64,000 nucleotides of DNA from Saccharothrix longispora (GCF_030852425.1 NZ_NSDM01000005.1:248338-312337); one strand, 5' to 3'. Shown: positions 16,799-25,498, numbered from the stretch's first letter. Notes: a model not told the origin generated them from the letters alone. Made by a program: numbers and translations.

Positions 16799-16940
16799 CG
16801 GCCGCTCGTGCCCGACCCGCCGCGCGGTCACCGCGTAGGCTGGCGGCACCGGGAGCACCTCGTGCGCGGGCGGTCCGGGCCGGCGCCGTCCCCGGTGCAC
16901 GACTCGCCCGGTCGTCCGGACCGGAGACGGGAGCACCGGC

Positions 16941-17453
16941 ATGACGTCGGACCCGCCCCGCACCAGCACCCCCCACTCCCCGCCGCGCCTGCGCCTCAAG
17001 CCGCTGGCGCCGACGACCGGTCACGTCGACGGCGGCTGGTGGCCCAGGACGCGCGACCTGGCCGCCGAACTGCCCGGGCTCGTCGACGCGATCGGCGACC
17101 GGCTCGGCCCGGTGAGCACCGTGGTGTACGCCGTCGCCTTCTGGGGCTCGGTGCCGCACGAGGTGGACCTGGGCGGGCGCACCGCGTCGCTCAAGGGGTT
17201 CGCCGCGCTGGACACCGACGTCGTCCAGGTCTCCGGGGTCGACGGGCGGCGGATCGACCTGCTGGTGATCTCCCCCGACACCCTGGACGAGGCCGCCGAG
17301 CGCGCGATGTCCCTGGCCGCCCTGCCGAACGACACCCACCTGCCGGCGGGCATCCTGGCCGCCGCCGGCGTCGCGACCACCCCCGCGCCGGCGACGGCGA
17401 CCGGGCCCCGGTCGACCCGCGGGACGCACCTGGGCGGTCACCGCTCCCAGTAG
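16941..17453 (+). CDS. DUF5994 family protein (copy 1)
   Basis: A 170-aa protein with the DUF5994 pattern: PRLRLKPLAP, then VDGGWWPRTRDLAAELPGLV, VVYAVAFWGSVPHEVDLGGR and DVVQVSGVDGRRIDLLVISP. No membrane segment or signal peptide. Function of the family is unknown; it is typical of Streptomyces and Pseudonocardiales, often in several copies. GGGAG lies eight bases before the ATG. A paralogue points at it from the other side (17510-18076), the two ending 56 bp apart. Confidence 0.82.
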   Translation: MTSDPPRTSTPHSPPRLRLKPLAPTTGHVDGGWWPRTRDLAAELPGLVDAIGDRLGPVSTVVYAVAFWGSVPHEVDLGGRTASLKGFAALDTDVVQVSGVDGRRIDLLVISPDTLDEAAERAMSLAALPNDTHLPAGILAAAGVATTPAPATATGPRSTRGTHLGGHRSQ

Positions 17454-17509
17454 CCCGCTCCCGGCGACCACGCCCCCGGGAGCCCCGGGGCGGCGCGAGG
17501 CGGCCGGGG

Positions 17510-18076
17510 TCACCCCGTGCCGAGCACCGCACGCCGACGGGCCGCGCCGCCTTCCGCGTCCCACCGCTCGTCCGGTCCGGCGTCGAACTTCGGGGCGCGC
17601 GGCACCTCGGTGGGGTACACCGGGTTCCGGCCCGCCACCAACCCGTTGTCCGCCATGATCTCCTCGACGGTGGCCGTCGGTCCCGACTCCGCGGTCGCCC
17701 GCAGCACGGCGTGCGCCACGTCGCCGGTCGTGCCGGGCGGGACCACGAGCAGGCGCACGCGCGTGTAGTCGGACCTGATGAGCGTCACGGTGTCGGGCTG
17801 GGTGGCGTGGAAGCCCTCCGTCCGCACCACCGCGCCGCCGACGTCCAGCCCGCGCTCCGCGCGCCCCCAGGTGCCGAGGTGGTAGGAGACGCGGCGGATC
17901 GGACCTCCGCCGCCCAGCGCCGCCACCAGCGCGGGGAACTCGGCGGCCGGGTCGGTCGACCGGGGCCACCAGGCGCCGTCGAGGAGGCCGCCGCGCGCGG
18001 TGTCGGGTTTCATCGCCAGTCGCGGTCGGTGCTCCGCGCGGCCACCCGGTGTCGTGCCGGACCGGTTCGGGATCAT
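17510..18076 (-). CDS. DUF5994 family protein (copy 2)
   Basis: A 188-aa paralogue of the gene facing it. Shared pattern: EHRPRLAMKPDT, LLDGAWWPRSTDPAAEFPALV, RVSYHLGTWGRAERGLDVGG, and DTVTLIRSDYTRVRLLVVPP. The ATG at 18076 is preferred to one at 18013, since the PRLAMKP block belongs to the domain. The C-terminal 40 residues (NGLVAGRNPVYPTEVPRAPK) are unlike copy 1. Function unknown. Confidence 0.8.
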   Translation of the reverse strand: MIPNRSGTTPGGRAEHRPRLAMKPDTARGGLLDGAWWPRSTDPAAEFPALVAALGGGGPIRRVSYHLGTWGRAERGLDVGGAVVRTEGFHATQPDTVTLIRSDYTRVRLLVVPPGTTGDVAHAVLRATAESGPTATVEEIMADNGLVAGRNPVYPTEVPRAPKFDAGPDERWDAEGGAARRRAVLGTG

Positions 18077-18320
18077 CCCGGCGCTCCCGCCTCCGCCCGG
18101 GCCTGCCGGACGGGCTTCCTGGTGCGCCCGAGGCGGCTCCGACTCGACCGTCGACGCTCGACAAACCCTCGGTGACCCGCGCGTACGCCCACCGACCGGC
18201 GCGGAGGACCTCTCGGGGTACTCTCAGTGGTACCGGGAGTTCCTCGCGCGTCCGTCGCTACGGACGCCGCTCTTGGCGCACTCCCACATCGGTCGCCCGG
18301 CGACCGGGGACGGAGCCGAC

Positions 18321-18515
18321 ATGGCACCGGACACCATCCAGCAGCGGGCCGCGGAACCGAACGCGGCTCGGCACACGGCACGGGGCGCGGTGGTCGCGTC
18401 CGAGGACCGCTGCGACGCCTGCACCCACCCGCTCAGCGCCCACGACGCGCTCGGCAACCGCTTCTGCGCCGCCACGACGGCCACGGCGCTGACCAGGGGT
18501 TGCATCTGCGGCTGA
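18321..18515 (+). CDS. Small cysteine-rich actinobacterial protein
   Basis: A 64-aa protein ending in a compact Cys/His pattern, RCDACTHPLSAHDALGNRFC then TRGCICG. The two CxxC-like pairs and histidines look able to hold one zinc ion. Similar short proteins ending RGCxC are, as far as I recall, common in Pseudonocardiales and Streptomyces with unknown role. The ATG at 18321 is preferred; the frame is open further upstream but that part is Pro/Arg-rich and unlike a gene. It runs tail to tail with the next gene, 19 bp apart. Confidence 0.65.
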   Translation: MAPDTIQQRAAEPNAARHTARGAVVASEDRCDACTHPLSAHDALGNRFCAATTATALTRGCICG

Positions 18516-18534
18516 CCCGCGGACGCCGGGCGCC

Positions 18535-19065
18535 TCAGCGTCCGGCGAACAGCCCACCGGCGGAGGCGCCCGGCAGCGGGAGGCGCGCCCACCTGCGCAC
18601 CCGCTCCCGGTAGAGCCTGCGGGTCAGCGGCCCGGTGAGCGCGGCCAGGACGTCGGCCGCCGTGACGCGCGCGCCGAGGCGGAGCACCGACCGCAGGTGC
18701 GCGAGCGTCGTGCGCTCCGCGTCGCTGCCCAGCTCGAACCACCACCACCCGCGCGCCCCCGCGCCCCGCAGGGCGAACGCCAGGCGGGCGCGGCGCACGA
18801 CGACGGGGTCGACGGGCGCGTCGACGTCGAACTTGCGGTTGGCCGGGTCGGCGCAGAAGCGGTGCGCGAGCCGCTCCGCCCCGACCCGGGGACCCGCGTC
18901 GGCCACCACGAGCGCGGCCGGGTGCCCGGCCGGCCACCGCGGGTCGGTTGCCAGCCCGCACCAGCGGCACGACGGGCCTTCCCCGGGGGACAGCACGCGT
19001 TCCGACGCGGCCGACAGGCGCAGGGGGACGGACGGGGCGGTCATCAGCCGGGCGGCGAGCTCCAT
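18535..19065 (-). CDS. Hypothetical protein with a CxxC pair
   Basis: A 176-aa soluble protein, MELAARLMTAPSVPLRLSAA at the start. Visible features are CRWCGLATDPRWPAG near residue 33, RFCADPANRKFDVDAPVDPV near 90, a Trp triplet ARGWWWFEL and a basic C-terminal third (RRLYRERVRRWARLPLPG). Codon use is normal. I cannot place it in a family and propose no function. Whether the Met at 19065 or the internal Met (MTAPSV) is the true start is open. Confidence 0.6.
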   Translation of the reverse strand: MELAARLMTAPSVPLRLSAASERVLSPGEGPSCRWCGLATDPRWPAGHPAALVVADAGPRVGAERLAHRFCADPANRKFDVDAPVDPVVVRRARLAFALRGAGARGWWWFELGSDAERTTLAHLRSVLRLGARVTAADVLAALTGPLTRRLYRERVRRWARLPLPGASAGGLFAGR

Positions 19066-19376
19066 GGCCGAACGCTACCGCCGCCACACGGCCGACAGGC
19101 CCCGGCGGTTCAGGATTCGCCGGAGGTTCGGCAGAGGTGTTCGGCGCGGGTGATCAGCGCGCGGCCCCGGCCGACCGCTGATCGTGATCAACTGGCCGTC
19201 CACCGCGCCGCGCACCGCCCCGCGGCGCGGCAGCCGCCTTTCATCCACAGTGGACAATTCGACGGATCGCCTTCCCGGCCAGCGGGATTGCCGACGTTCG
19301 GCGGGCTGACACCGCCACCGGGGACCGCCATCATCACCTGTGGTAACCGTCCCTGCTCGGATTGTGAGGTGAGCCC
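19066..19376. other. Intergenic region upstream of the secreted protease
   Basis: About 310 bp between two divergent genes, somewhat lower in GC than its surroundings. It holds the partial repeat CTGATCGTGATCA near 19180 and CACAGTGGACAATTCG near 19250. GAGGTGAG just before 19377 is the ribosome site of the protease gene. No gene is seen. Confidence 0.45.
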
Positions 19377-20558
19377 GTGCGGAGAACCCTGCAACTCCTC
19401 GCGGCAACCCTGCTCGCGGCGCCCTTGGTCGTCGCACCCCAACTCATGACCACCCAGCTCGGCGCGCCGGTGCTCGCACCCCCTGCGAACGCGGCACCGC
19501 GGCACGTCGAGCAGACCCAGGAGGTCGGCGAGGACGAGGCCGTGTCGGTCGTCCTCGACGGCACGACCCCGTCCACCACCCTGCACCGACCCGGCTCGTG
19601 GTACCTCAAGGCGCACTTCACCGGCCTGCGGCTGGTCGGCGGCGACGTCCTGGCGGTGTCCGACCCGACCGGCGCGGAGTCGTACCGCTACACCGCCGAC
19701 GTGGCCGCGTCGGGCACCGCGACCACCGACGCCACCGGCTTCTGGGCCATGTCGGTCACCGGCGACACCGCCGTGCTCGCCCTGCGCGGCAAGGACGGCG
19801 GACCGGCGCACCCCGACAGCCGCGTGGCGCTCGACAAGGTCACCCGCGGGTACACCGACGCCGAACTGTCCGCGGCGGCGGAGATGGCGCCCAGGAGCAT
19901 CTGCGGCGGCAACGACTACCGCGACGCCGTGTGCTACCAGTCGAGCAACCCCGCCGAGTTCGGCAGGACCCCGGCGGTGGCCAAGCTGCTGCGCAACGGC
20001 GGCTCGCTGTGCACGGCGTGGCGGGTCGGGCCGACCAACCGGATGCTGACCAACAACCACTGCTTCACCAGCGGCACCGGCATCGAGGTGTGGTTCAACT
20101 ACCAGTGCCCGACCTGCGGCGGCACCGCCACCGCGGCGGTGACGAAGGTCCTCGTGTCGTCCGTGCTCCGGACGAACGCCGCGTTGGACTACACGCTGTT
20201 CAGCGTCACCAACTTCGCCTCGCTGGCGTCGTTCGGCTACCTGGAGCTGGACGCCCGCGTGCCCGCGGTCGGCGAGGAGATGTACGTCATCGGCCACCCG
20301 GCCGGGAAGCTCAAGAAGGTGTCGCTGCGCGACGACCAGAACGGCGGCGGCTACTGCGTCGTGTCCGCCGTGCGGGTCAACGGCAGCTCGTCCCAGTCCG
20401 ACATCGCCTACCGATGCGACACCGAGGGCGGCTCGTCCGGCTCGCCGGTGCTGTCCCGGCGGACGAACAAGGTCATCGGCCTGCACCACTACGGCGGCTG
20501 CCCGAACCAGGGCGTCCGGATCGACCTGGTGGCCGCGCAGATCAGCGGCCTGATGTAG
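19377..20558 (+). CDS. Secreted trypsin-like serine protease with N-terminal domain
   Basis: A 393-aa exported protease. A signal peptide (RRTLQLLAATLLAAPLVVAP) is followed by a beta-rich domain of about 130 residues (SVVLDGTTPSTTLHRPGSWY onward) and then the chymotrypsin fold. The catalytic triad is visible: His in RMLTNNHCFTSG, Asp in NAALDYTLFSV, Ser in CDTEGGSSGSPVLS. Cysteine pairs suggest disulfides, as in lysyl-endopeptidase-like secreted enzymes. The GTG start has GAGGTGAG seven bases before it. The gene ends at a hairpin shared with the convergent LacI gene. Confidence 0.87.
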   Translation: MRRTLQLLAATLLAAPLVVAPQLMTTQLGAPVLAPPANAAPRHVEQTQEVGEDEAVSVVLDGTTPSTTLHRPGSWYLKAHFTGLRLVGGDVLAVSDPTGAESYRYTADVAASGTATTDATGFWAMSVTGDTAVLALRGKDGGPAHPDSRVALDKVTRGYTDAELSAAAEMAPRSICGGNDYRDAVCYQSSNPAEFGRTPAVAKLLRNGGSLCTAWRVGPTNRMLTNNHCFTSGTGIEVWFNYQCPTCGGTATAAVTKVLVSSVLRTNAALDYTLFSVTNFASLASFGYLELDARVPAVGEEMYVIGHPAGKLKKVSLRDDQNGGGYCVVSAVRVNGSSSQSDIAYRCDTEGGSSGSPVLSRRTNKVIGLHHYGGCPNQGVRIDLVAAQISGLM

Positions 20559-20567
20559 TCCGCGCGG

Positions 20568-20602
20568 CGCGCGGGGCGGTGACCGACCGGCCGCCCCGCG
20601 CG
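20568..20602. terminator. Bidirectional hairpin terminator
   Basis: CGCGCGGGGCGG (20568-20579) pairs with CCGCCCCGCGCG (20591-20602) around an 11-nt loop. It lies between the convergent protease and LacI genes. Confidence 0.65.
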
Positions 20603-20603
20603 T

Positions 20604-21575
20604 TCAGGCGCTGTCCCGGAGCACCAGCTCCGACGGGTGGAGCGTGAGCGGTTCCGCCGCGCACCGGTCCAGGACGGCGGTCGCCGCACCCGCCGCGATG
20701 GCCTCGACCGGGTTGGTGGTCGTGGTGAGGGTGGGCCGGCTCAACGCCGCGAACGCGATGTCGTCGAACCCCGCGACCGCCACGTCGCCGGGCACGTCCA
20801 CCCCCGCCCGGCCCAGCGCGGCCAACGCGCCCAGCGCGGTCAGGTCGCCGAGCGCGAAGACCGCGTCGGTGTCCGGCCAGCGCGCCAGGACCTCCGCCGC
20901 CGCCTCCTCGCCGCGGGCGGCCGTGAAGTCGCCCGGCACCGCGCGGACCGGGAGCCCCGCCTCCCCGACCACGCGGCGGTAGGCGTCGACGGCGCGGTCC
21001 GTGCAGGGCAGCCACGCCGGGCCGGTCACCATCGCGACCCGCCGCCGCCCTCCGGCCACCAGGTGCCCGACCACGCGGGCGGCTCCCGTGCCGTTGTCGA
21101 CGTCGAAGGCCGGGACGCCCCGCGCGCCGACGCCGATGGCCGCGACGCGCCCGCGCGCCGACCTCGGCAGCACCGCCAGCGCGGCCCGCGTCGGGTTGAC
21201 CAGGACGATCCCGTCGACGCCGCGCTGCCCGGCCAGCCGCGCCAGCGCCGCCGGGTCGTGCAGGGGCACCCAGTGCAGCGACACGCCGACCTCGCGGGCG
21301 GCGGCGACCCCGGCCGCCGCGGTGAGCACGCGGGCCGCGTACGGGTCGTCGAGCACGTCGGCGGTCCGCCCGCCCACCGCGACCGCGACCCGCGTGCCGC
21401 CGCTGCCGGCCAGGGTGCGGGCGGCGGCGTCGGGCACGTAGCCGAGTTCCCGCGCGGCGCGCGCGACACGGCTCCGGGACGCGGGCGACGCCGGTCCCCG
21501 TCCGCTGAGCACGCGCGACGCCGTGGCCGTCGACACGCCGGCGAGCCGTGCCACGTCCTCCAGCCGAGCCCTCAC
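20604..21575 (-). CDS. LacI-family transcriptional repressor
   Basis: A 323-aa repressor with a LacI helix-turn-helix (RLEDVARLAGVSTATASRVL) at residues 3-25, a hinge helix at about 45-60, and a periplasmic-binding-like sensor domain (YAARVLTAAAGVAAAREVGV, DGIVLVNPTRA, MVTGPAWLPCTDRAVDAYRR, VPGDVAVAGFDDIAFAALSR). Starts at GTG 21575 or 21581; the first gives the usual short leader before the DNA-binding helix. It is divergent from an MFS transporter and an AAGCGCTT operator core lies between them, so it probably represses itself and the transporter. The ligand is unknown. I see no sign that this is CebR, as no sugar ABC transporter is nearby. Confidence 0.87.
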   Translation of the reverse strand: MRARLEDVARLAGVSTATASRVLSGRGPASPASRSRVARAARELGYVPDAAARTLAGSGGTRVAVAVGGRTADVLDDPYAARVLTAAAGVAAAREVGVSLHWVPLHDPAALARLAGQRGVDGIVLVNPTRAALAVLPRSARGRVAAIGVGARGVPAFDVDNGTGAARVVGHLVAGGRRRVAMVTGPAWLPCTDRAVDAYRRVVGEAGLPVRAVPGDFTAARGEEAAAEVLARWPDTDAVFALGDLTALGALAALGRAGVDVPGDVAVAGFDDIAFAALSRPTLTTTTNPVEAIAAGAATAVLDRCAAEPLTLHPSELVLRDSA

Positions 21576-21609
21576 GACCACGCCGCCAGTCTGCCGGCCC
21601 TTGCGCTGG

Positions 21610-21617
21610 AAGCGCTT
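21610..21617. promoter_or_regulatory. Likely LacI operator core between divergent genes
   Basis: AAGCGCTT, within GCTGGAAGCGCTTGCGG, is the typical palindromic centre of a LacI-family operator. It lies between the LacI and MFS start codons, 35 and 20 bp away. Confidence 0.55.
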
Positions 21618-21636
21618 GCGGGCGTGGGGTTGTCCC

Positions 21637-22809
21637 GTGATCACCCCGCTGACCGACGTGCGGCAGGTCCGCGCCGCCTCCACCGCCGTCGCCGTCGTCT
21701 TCGGCCTCAACGGCTTCGCCCTCGCCTCGTGGTTCGCCCGCGTCCCCGCCGCGCGCGACGCGCTGGGCCTGGACGCGGGCGGTCTGGGGCTCCTGCTGCT
21801 GGCGCTGTCCGCCGGGTCGGTGTCGGCGATGCTCACCGCGGGCGTGGTCGCCCACCGCCTCGGGGTGCGCCGCGCGGTGGTCCGGTCGACCGCGGCGCTC
21901 GCGGCGGCCCTGGTGGTGATCGGGTGCGCGGTGGGCGCGTGGCCGTCGGTGCCCGGGACGGCCGCGGGCCTGTTCGCCCTGGGCTACGGCTCGGGCGTGT
22001 GCAACGTGGCGATGAACGTGGAGGCCGCGGCCGTGGAACGGGCGCTCGGGCGCACCGTGATGCCCCGCTTCCACGGCGTGTGGAGCCTCGGCACGATCGC
22101 CGCCGCGGGCACGGCCGCGCTGGCCGCCACGGCGGCGCTGCCGGTGACCGCGCACCTGGCTGCGGTGGCGGCCACGACCCTGACCGGCACGGTCGTCGCC
22201 GCGCGCTCGTTCCGCTACGGCGGCGGCGGCGCGCGGCGCGGCACCGGCGGTGTCCTGGCCGCCTGGCGGGAGCCGCGCACGCTGCTGATCGGCCTGCTGG
22301 TGCTGGTGCTCGCGTTCGCCGAGGGCACCGCGAACGACTGGCTGGCGGTGGCGTTCGTCGACGGCCACGCGTTCAGCCCGGCGGCCGGCGCGGTGGTGTT
22401 CGGCGTGTTCGTGACGACGATGACGCTGGGCCGCGTCGTCGGTCCCGCGGCCCTGGACCGCTGGGGCCGCGTGCCGGTGCTGCTGTGCACGATGTCGTTC
22501 GCCGCCGCGGGCGTCGCCGTCGCGGTGCTGAGCGGCTCGCCCGCCCCGGCCGTGCTCGGCGTGGCTCTGTGGGGCCTGGGCACGTCCCTGGGCTTCCCGG
22601 TCGGCATGAGCGCCGCCGCCGACGACGACCCGGAGCGGGCCGCGGCCAGGGTGGGCGTGGTGGCGCTCATCGGCTACACGGCGTTCCTCGCCGGCCCGCC
22701 GGTGGTCGGCCTGCTCGGCCGGCACGTCGGCGTGCTGCACGCGCTGCTGGTGGTGCCCGTCCTGCTCGTCCCGGCGCTGGCGCTGGTCCCGGTGCTGCGC
22801 CGGCGGTGA
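21637..22809 (+). CDS. MFS transporter, YbjJ/fucose-permease-like
   Basis: A 390-aa membrane protein with 12 predicted spans. It resembles the YbjJ-type branch of the major facilitator superfamily: AVVFGLNGFALASWFARVPA in span 1, GLGLLLLALSAGSVSAML in span 2, LGYGSGVCNVAMNVEAAAVE, and RFHGVWSLGTIAAAGTA in spans 4-5. Substrates of this group are mostly unassigned; sugars or drugs are both possible. It is divergent from the LacI gene, so it is probably under that repressor. The start is GTG 21637; the frame is open earlier but overlaps the repressor start. Confidence 0.82.
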   Translation: MITPLTDVRQVRAASTAVAVVFGLNGFALASWFARVPAARDALGLDAGGLGLLLLALSAGSVSAMLTAGVVAHRLGVRRAVVRSTAALAAALVVIGCAVGAWPSVPGTAAGLFALGYGSGVCNVAMNVEAAAVERALGRTVMPRFHGVWSLGTIAAAGTAALAATAALPVTAHLAAVAATTLTGTVVAARSFRYGGGGARRGTGGVLAAWREPRTLLIGLLVLVLAFAEGTANDWLAVAFVDGHAFSPAAGAVVFGVFVTTMTLGRVVGPAALDRWGRVPVLLCTMSFAAAGVAVAVLSGSPAPAVLGVALWGLGTSLGFPVGMSAAADDDPERAAARVGVVALIGYTAFLAGPPVVGLLGRHVGVLHALLVVPVLLVPALALVPVLRRR

Positions 22810-22825
22810 CCGCCCCGGCGGATCC

Positions 22826-23242
22826 TCAACCGCGGTCGAGGCCGGTGAGCCGGGTCAGGGCGGCGAAGCCGTCGTCGGTGCCGGGCCAGTGCCCGCGCAC
22901 GGCGTCCAGGCCCGCCCGGCGCACGACGCCGCGCAGCACCGCGGCGACCACGATCGCGTCGTCGGCGTACCCGAGGACCGGGATGAAGTCCGGCACCAGG
23001 TCGATCGGCGAGGCCAGGTAGACCAGCAGCAGCGCCACCCGGACCCGCGCCCCGCGCGGCAGGTCGCGGTCGGCGGCGAGCCGCCGCACCAACCGCAGCA
23101 GGTCGGGCAGCAGCCGCAGCGCCTCCCGCAGCAGCGCGCCCCGGGGGCGCACCAGCAGCAGCACCGCGACCAGGGCCAGCCACGCCAGGAGCAGCCCCGC
23201 CGCGACGCCGACCACGACGTCCCACCACACCGAACCGGTCAC
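22826..23242 (-). CDS. YkvA/DUF1232 membrane protein
   Basis: A 138-aa protein with one N-terminal span (VVVGVAAGLLLAWLALVAVL) and the YkvA/DUF1232 core VALLLVYLASPIDLVPDFIP followed by VLGYADDAIVVAAVLRGVVR. Family function is unknown; some members stabilise membranes or transporters. GGGAGGGG lies just before the GTG at 23242. The frame runs open for another 440 bp upstream without a stop and that part codes for an unrelated pattern (see 23486-23683), so a longer fusion cannot be excluded. It meets the MFS gene end tail to tail, 16 bp apart. Confidence 0.75.
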   Translation of the reverse strand: MTGSVWWDVVVGVAAGLLLAWLALVAVLLLVRPRGALLREALRLLPDLLRLVRRLAADRDLPRGARVRVALLLVYLASPIDLVPDFIPVLGYADDAIVVAAVLRGVVRRAGLDAVRGHWPGTDDGFAALTRLTGLDRG

Positions 23243-23485
23243 CGACCCCTCCCTCACCCGACCGGCACGCAGTGTGCCGGCACCCGTCACCGCGGCCGGG
23301 TGGTGGTGCGCCGGGGGTCGTCCGGGCGCCGGGAGGCCCGGACGACCCCACCGCGCACTGACCGGAGGGGCACGTCCCGGAGGTCGCGGGGGTGAGCGCT
23401 GGTGCGGGTGGACCCGGTGCGGAACCGGGCGCGGGCGCAGGCGCGGAGGTGCGGGCGGGTCCGGGGCTCCGGGGTTCCCGGACGG

Positions 23486-23683
23486 GCCTCGTCGGGTGAA
23501 CGGCGGCTCGGGGGTGGCGCCGAAGTTGGCGTCCACGATCGCGGCGAACTCGGCGTCGAGCCAGGCCGGGTCGGCGAGGACCAGGTCGGCGAAAGCCGTT
23601 GCGCGCGTTGCGGTTCCGTTCACGTCGATCACTCCGGGCAGGTCCACCAGGGTCGTTGACCGATGTATATTTCTTATAGGCAC
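23486..23683 (-). other. Coding-like N-terminal segment open into the DUF1232 gene
   Basis: A GTG at 23683 opens about 66 residues with convincing protein character: VPIRNIHRSTTLVDLPGVID, then TATRATAFADLVLADPAWLD and FAAIVDANFGATPEPP. After that the frame turns Pro/Arg-rich and runs without a stop into the DUF1232 gene. The first codons (ATAAGAAATATACAT) are AT-rich, unlike the rest of the window. Either a small gene has lost its stop by a frameshift, or the DUF1232 protein has a long N-terminal extension. I do not recognise the domain. Confidence 0.4.
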
Positions 23684-23833
23684 GGACGGGGGGTCCTGTC
23701 AAGACCGTCGCGGCTTCGTCCGAACGGGACGTCCGGCGGCAGTTCCCGCGCACCCCGACCCGCCGCCGTGCCGCGAGATCGCCGACCCGCGCGGCCGTCC
23801 GCGGACCGCGCCCGAGCTTGGAGGGATGTTGTC

Positions 23834-24712
23834 GTGACGGCGGTGGACGCCCGCCCGGACCTGGTCCCGCTGCGGACCGACTTCGACGTGGTGTGGCGGG
23901 GCTACGACCCCGGGCAGGTGCGGCACTACGTGGAGAACGTGGAGGCCGACCTGCGGCTGCTGGCGGTGGACCGCGACGCGGCGGCGGCCCGCGCCGACGA
24001 CGTGGCCCGCGAGCTGGAGCGGGCCCGCGCGGAGGTGCGCGCGCTGCGCGACCGGTTGGACCGCCTGTGCCGCACGCCGATCGACCCGGCCGCCCTCACC
24101 GAGCGCCTGCGGCGCCTGGTCGACCTGGCGCACGAGGAGGCGGCCGAGATCACCGGCCGCGCGAGGGCCGCGGCCGAGCAGCACTGGGCCACCGCGGAAC
24201 GGGCCGCCACCCGGCTGCGCGAGCGCTCGGAGCGCCTGGTGGCCGACCTCGACACCCGCCGCCGCGAGCTGGAGGCCGAGCACGAGGCCGTGATGCGGCA
24301 GGCGCACGAGCGGATCGCCGAGACGACGCGGGAGGCCGAGCGGCGCCGTCGTGCGCTGGACGAACGCGCGGAAGCCCTGCGCGCCCAGGTCCAGGAGGAC
24401 TTCGAGACCGCCATGCGCGCCCGGCGTGCGGAGGCCGCGGCCGAGCTGGCGGACCGCGAGGCCGCCGCCCGCGCGGAGGCCGAGCGCATCGTCCGCGAGG
24501 CGACCGAGCACGCCGACCGCGTCGTGACCGAGGCCCGACGCCGGGTGGACGAGCTGCGCGCCCGGCGGGCCCGCATCGCCGACGGCCTGCGCGAGGCGCA
24601 GCGCCTGCTGGCCGACGCCGACACCCTCCTGCGCCCGAACGCCCGACCCGCTCCGGTGAGCGGGGTCCCCGAACCCGCGGCACCCCCGGCGCCCGCGCTG
24701 GTCGCGGTCTGA
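23834..24712 (+). CDS. DivIVA/Wag31-like coiled-coil protein
   Basis: A 292-aa protein. Residues 15-40 (DFDVVWRGYDPGQVRHYVEN) are the DivIVA-type membrane-curvature-binding head, followed by more than 200 residues of Arg/Glu/Ala-rich heptads forming a long coiled coil and a Pro/Ala tail. Such proteins mark cell poles and division sites in actinomycetes and guide polar growth; Wag31 itself is smaller and sits in the dcw cluster, so this is a paralogue, similar to those labelled cellulose-binding or Scy/FilP-like. The GTG at 23834 follows GGAGGG by eight bases. It is monocistronic and ends at a hairpin. Confidence 0.8.
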   Translation: MTAVDARPDLVPLRTDFDVVWRGYDPGQVRHYVENVEADLRLLAVDRDAAAARADDVARELERARAEVRALRDRLDRLCRTPIDPAALTERLRRLVDLAHEEAAEITGRARAAAEQHWATAERAATRLRERSERLVADLDTRRRELEAEHEAVMRQAHERIAETTREAERRRRALDERAEALRAQVQEDFETAMRARRAEAAAELADREAAARAEAERIVREATEHADRVVTEARRRVDELRARRARIADGLREAQRLLADADTLLRPNARPAPVSGVPEPAAPPAPALVAV

Positions 24713-24731
24713 CGCCTCTCCCGCTCCGGGC

Positions 24732-24759
24732 CCGCCCCGCGACCGGACGCGCGGGGCGG
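24732..24759. terminator. Bidirectional hairpin terminator
   Basis: CCGCCCCGCG (24732-24741) pairs with CGCGGGGCGG (24750-24759) with an 8-nt loop. It lies between the convergent DivIVA-like and deacetylase genes. Confidence 0.6.
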
Positions 24760-24766
24760 CGCGCGT

Positions 24767-25498
24767 TCAGCCGCGCGCCGGGCCGAGCCGCAGCAGGTCC
24801 GAGACAGCGGCGAACCGGTAGCCGCGGGCGTGGACGCGGTCGATGAGGGACCCGAGGGCCTCGCGGGTCGCGGCGCGGCTCTCGTACATGCCGTGCAGCA
24901 GGACGATCGACCCCGGTGCGACGTGCTCCGCGGCGTGGCGGGCGAGCGCCTCGGCGTCGTCCGCCTCGGCCTCGGGCTCCACGTCCCACATGACCGTCGT
25001 GCGGCCGTGCTCGGACAGGTAGTGCGGGAGCGCGAGCAGCTTCTTGCCGTTCGGCGGCCGGAACGTGATCGCGCCCGCGTAGCCGGTGTCGCGGATCAGG
25101 CGGTCGGTGCGCTCGACCTCGTCGGCGACGAAGCCGGGCGTCACGAACACCATCCGCTGGTGCGAGTACGAGTGGTTGCCGATCTCGTGCCCGGCCGACG
25201 CGATGGCGCGCCCCAGCTCCGGGTGCGCCTCCAGGTCGCGGCCGACCAGGTAGAAGGTGGCCTTCACGTCCTTCTCCGCCAGCACGGCGAGCAGCTCCTC
25301 CGTGCCGCCGGGCACCGGTCCGTCGTCGAACGTCAGCGCCACCACCCGCTCGTCGGTGGCCACGGCCCGGGTCAGCCCGCCGAAGAACTGGAACCCCCGG
25401 GCGTTCACGACCTCCAGCACGCCGAGGCCCGCCAACGGCAACGCCACCACGACGGCGGCCACGACCACGACCCACCGGCGCACCCGCACACGTCGCAT
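24767..25498 (-). CDS. Membrane-anchored polysaccharide deacetylase (NodB/CE4)
   Basis: A 243-aa protein with an uncleaved N-terminal signal anchor (RRWVVVVAAVVVALPLAGLG) and a NodB homology domain. Motif 1 is VVALTFDDGPVPGG with the metal and base aspartates, motif 2 is GHEIGNHSYSHQ with both metal histidines, motif 3 is FRPPNGKK, and motif 5 is GSIVLLHGMYES with the last catalytic histidine. It removes acetyl groups from N-acetylglucosamine-containing polymers (peptidoglycan or chitin-like) outside the cell. The catalytic set is complete. The next gene upstream on the strand is the beta-helix protein, separated by a terminator, so it is probably transcribed alone. Confidence 0.9.
   Translation of the reverse strand: MRRVRVRRWVVVVAAVVVALPLAGLGVLEVVNARGFQFFGGLTRAVATDERVVALTFDDGPVPGGTEELLAVLAEKDVKATFYLVGRDLEAHPELGRAIASAGHEIGNHSYSHQRMVFVTPGFVADEVERTDRLIRDTGYAGAITFRPPNGKKLLALPHYLSEHGRTTVMWDVEPEAEADDAEALARHAAEHVAPGSIVLLHGMYESRAATREALGSLIDRVHARGYRFAAVSDLLRLGPARG

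Noticed and set aside
20604..21575. The LacI gene as CebR itself
   Set aside because: No cellobiose ABC transporter or beta-glucosidase gene is next to it and its own upstream region has AAGCGCTT, not the CebR box.
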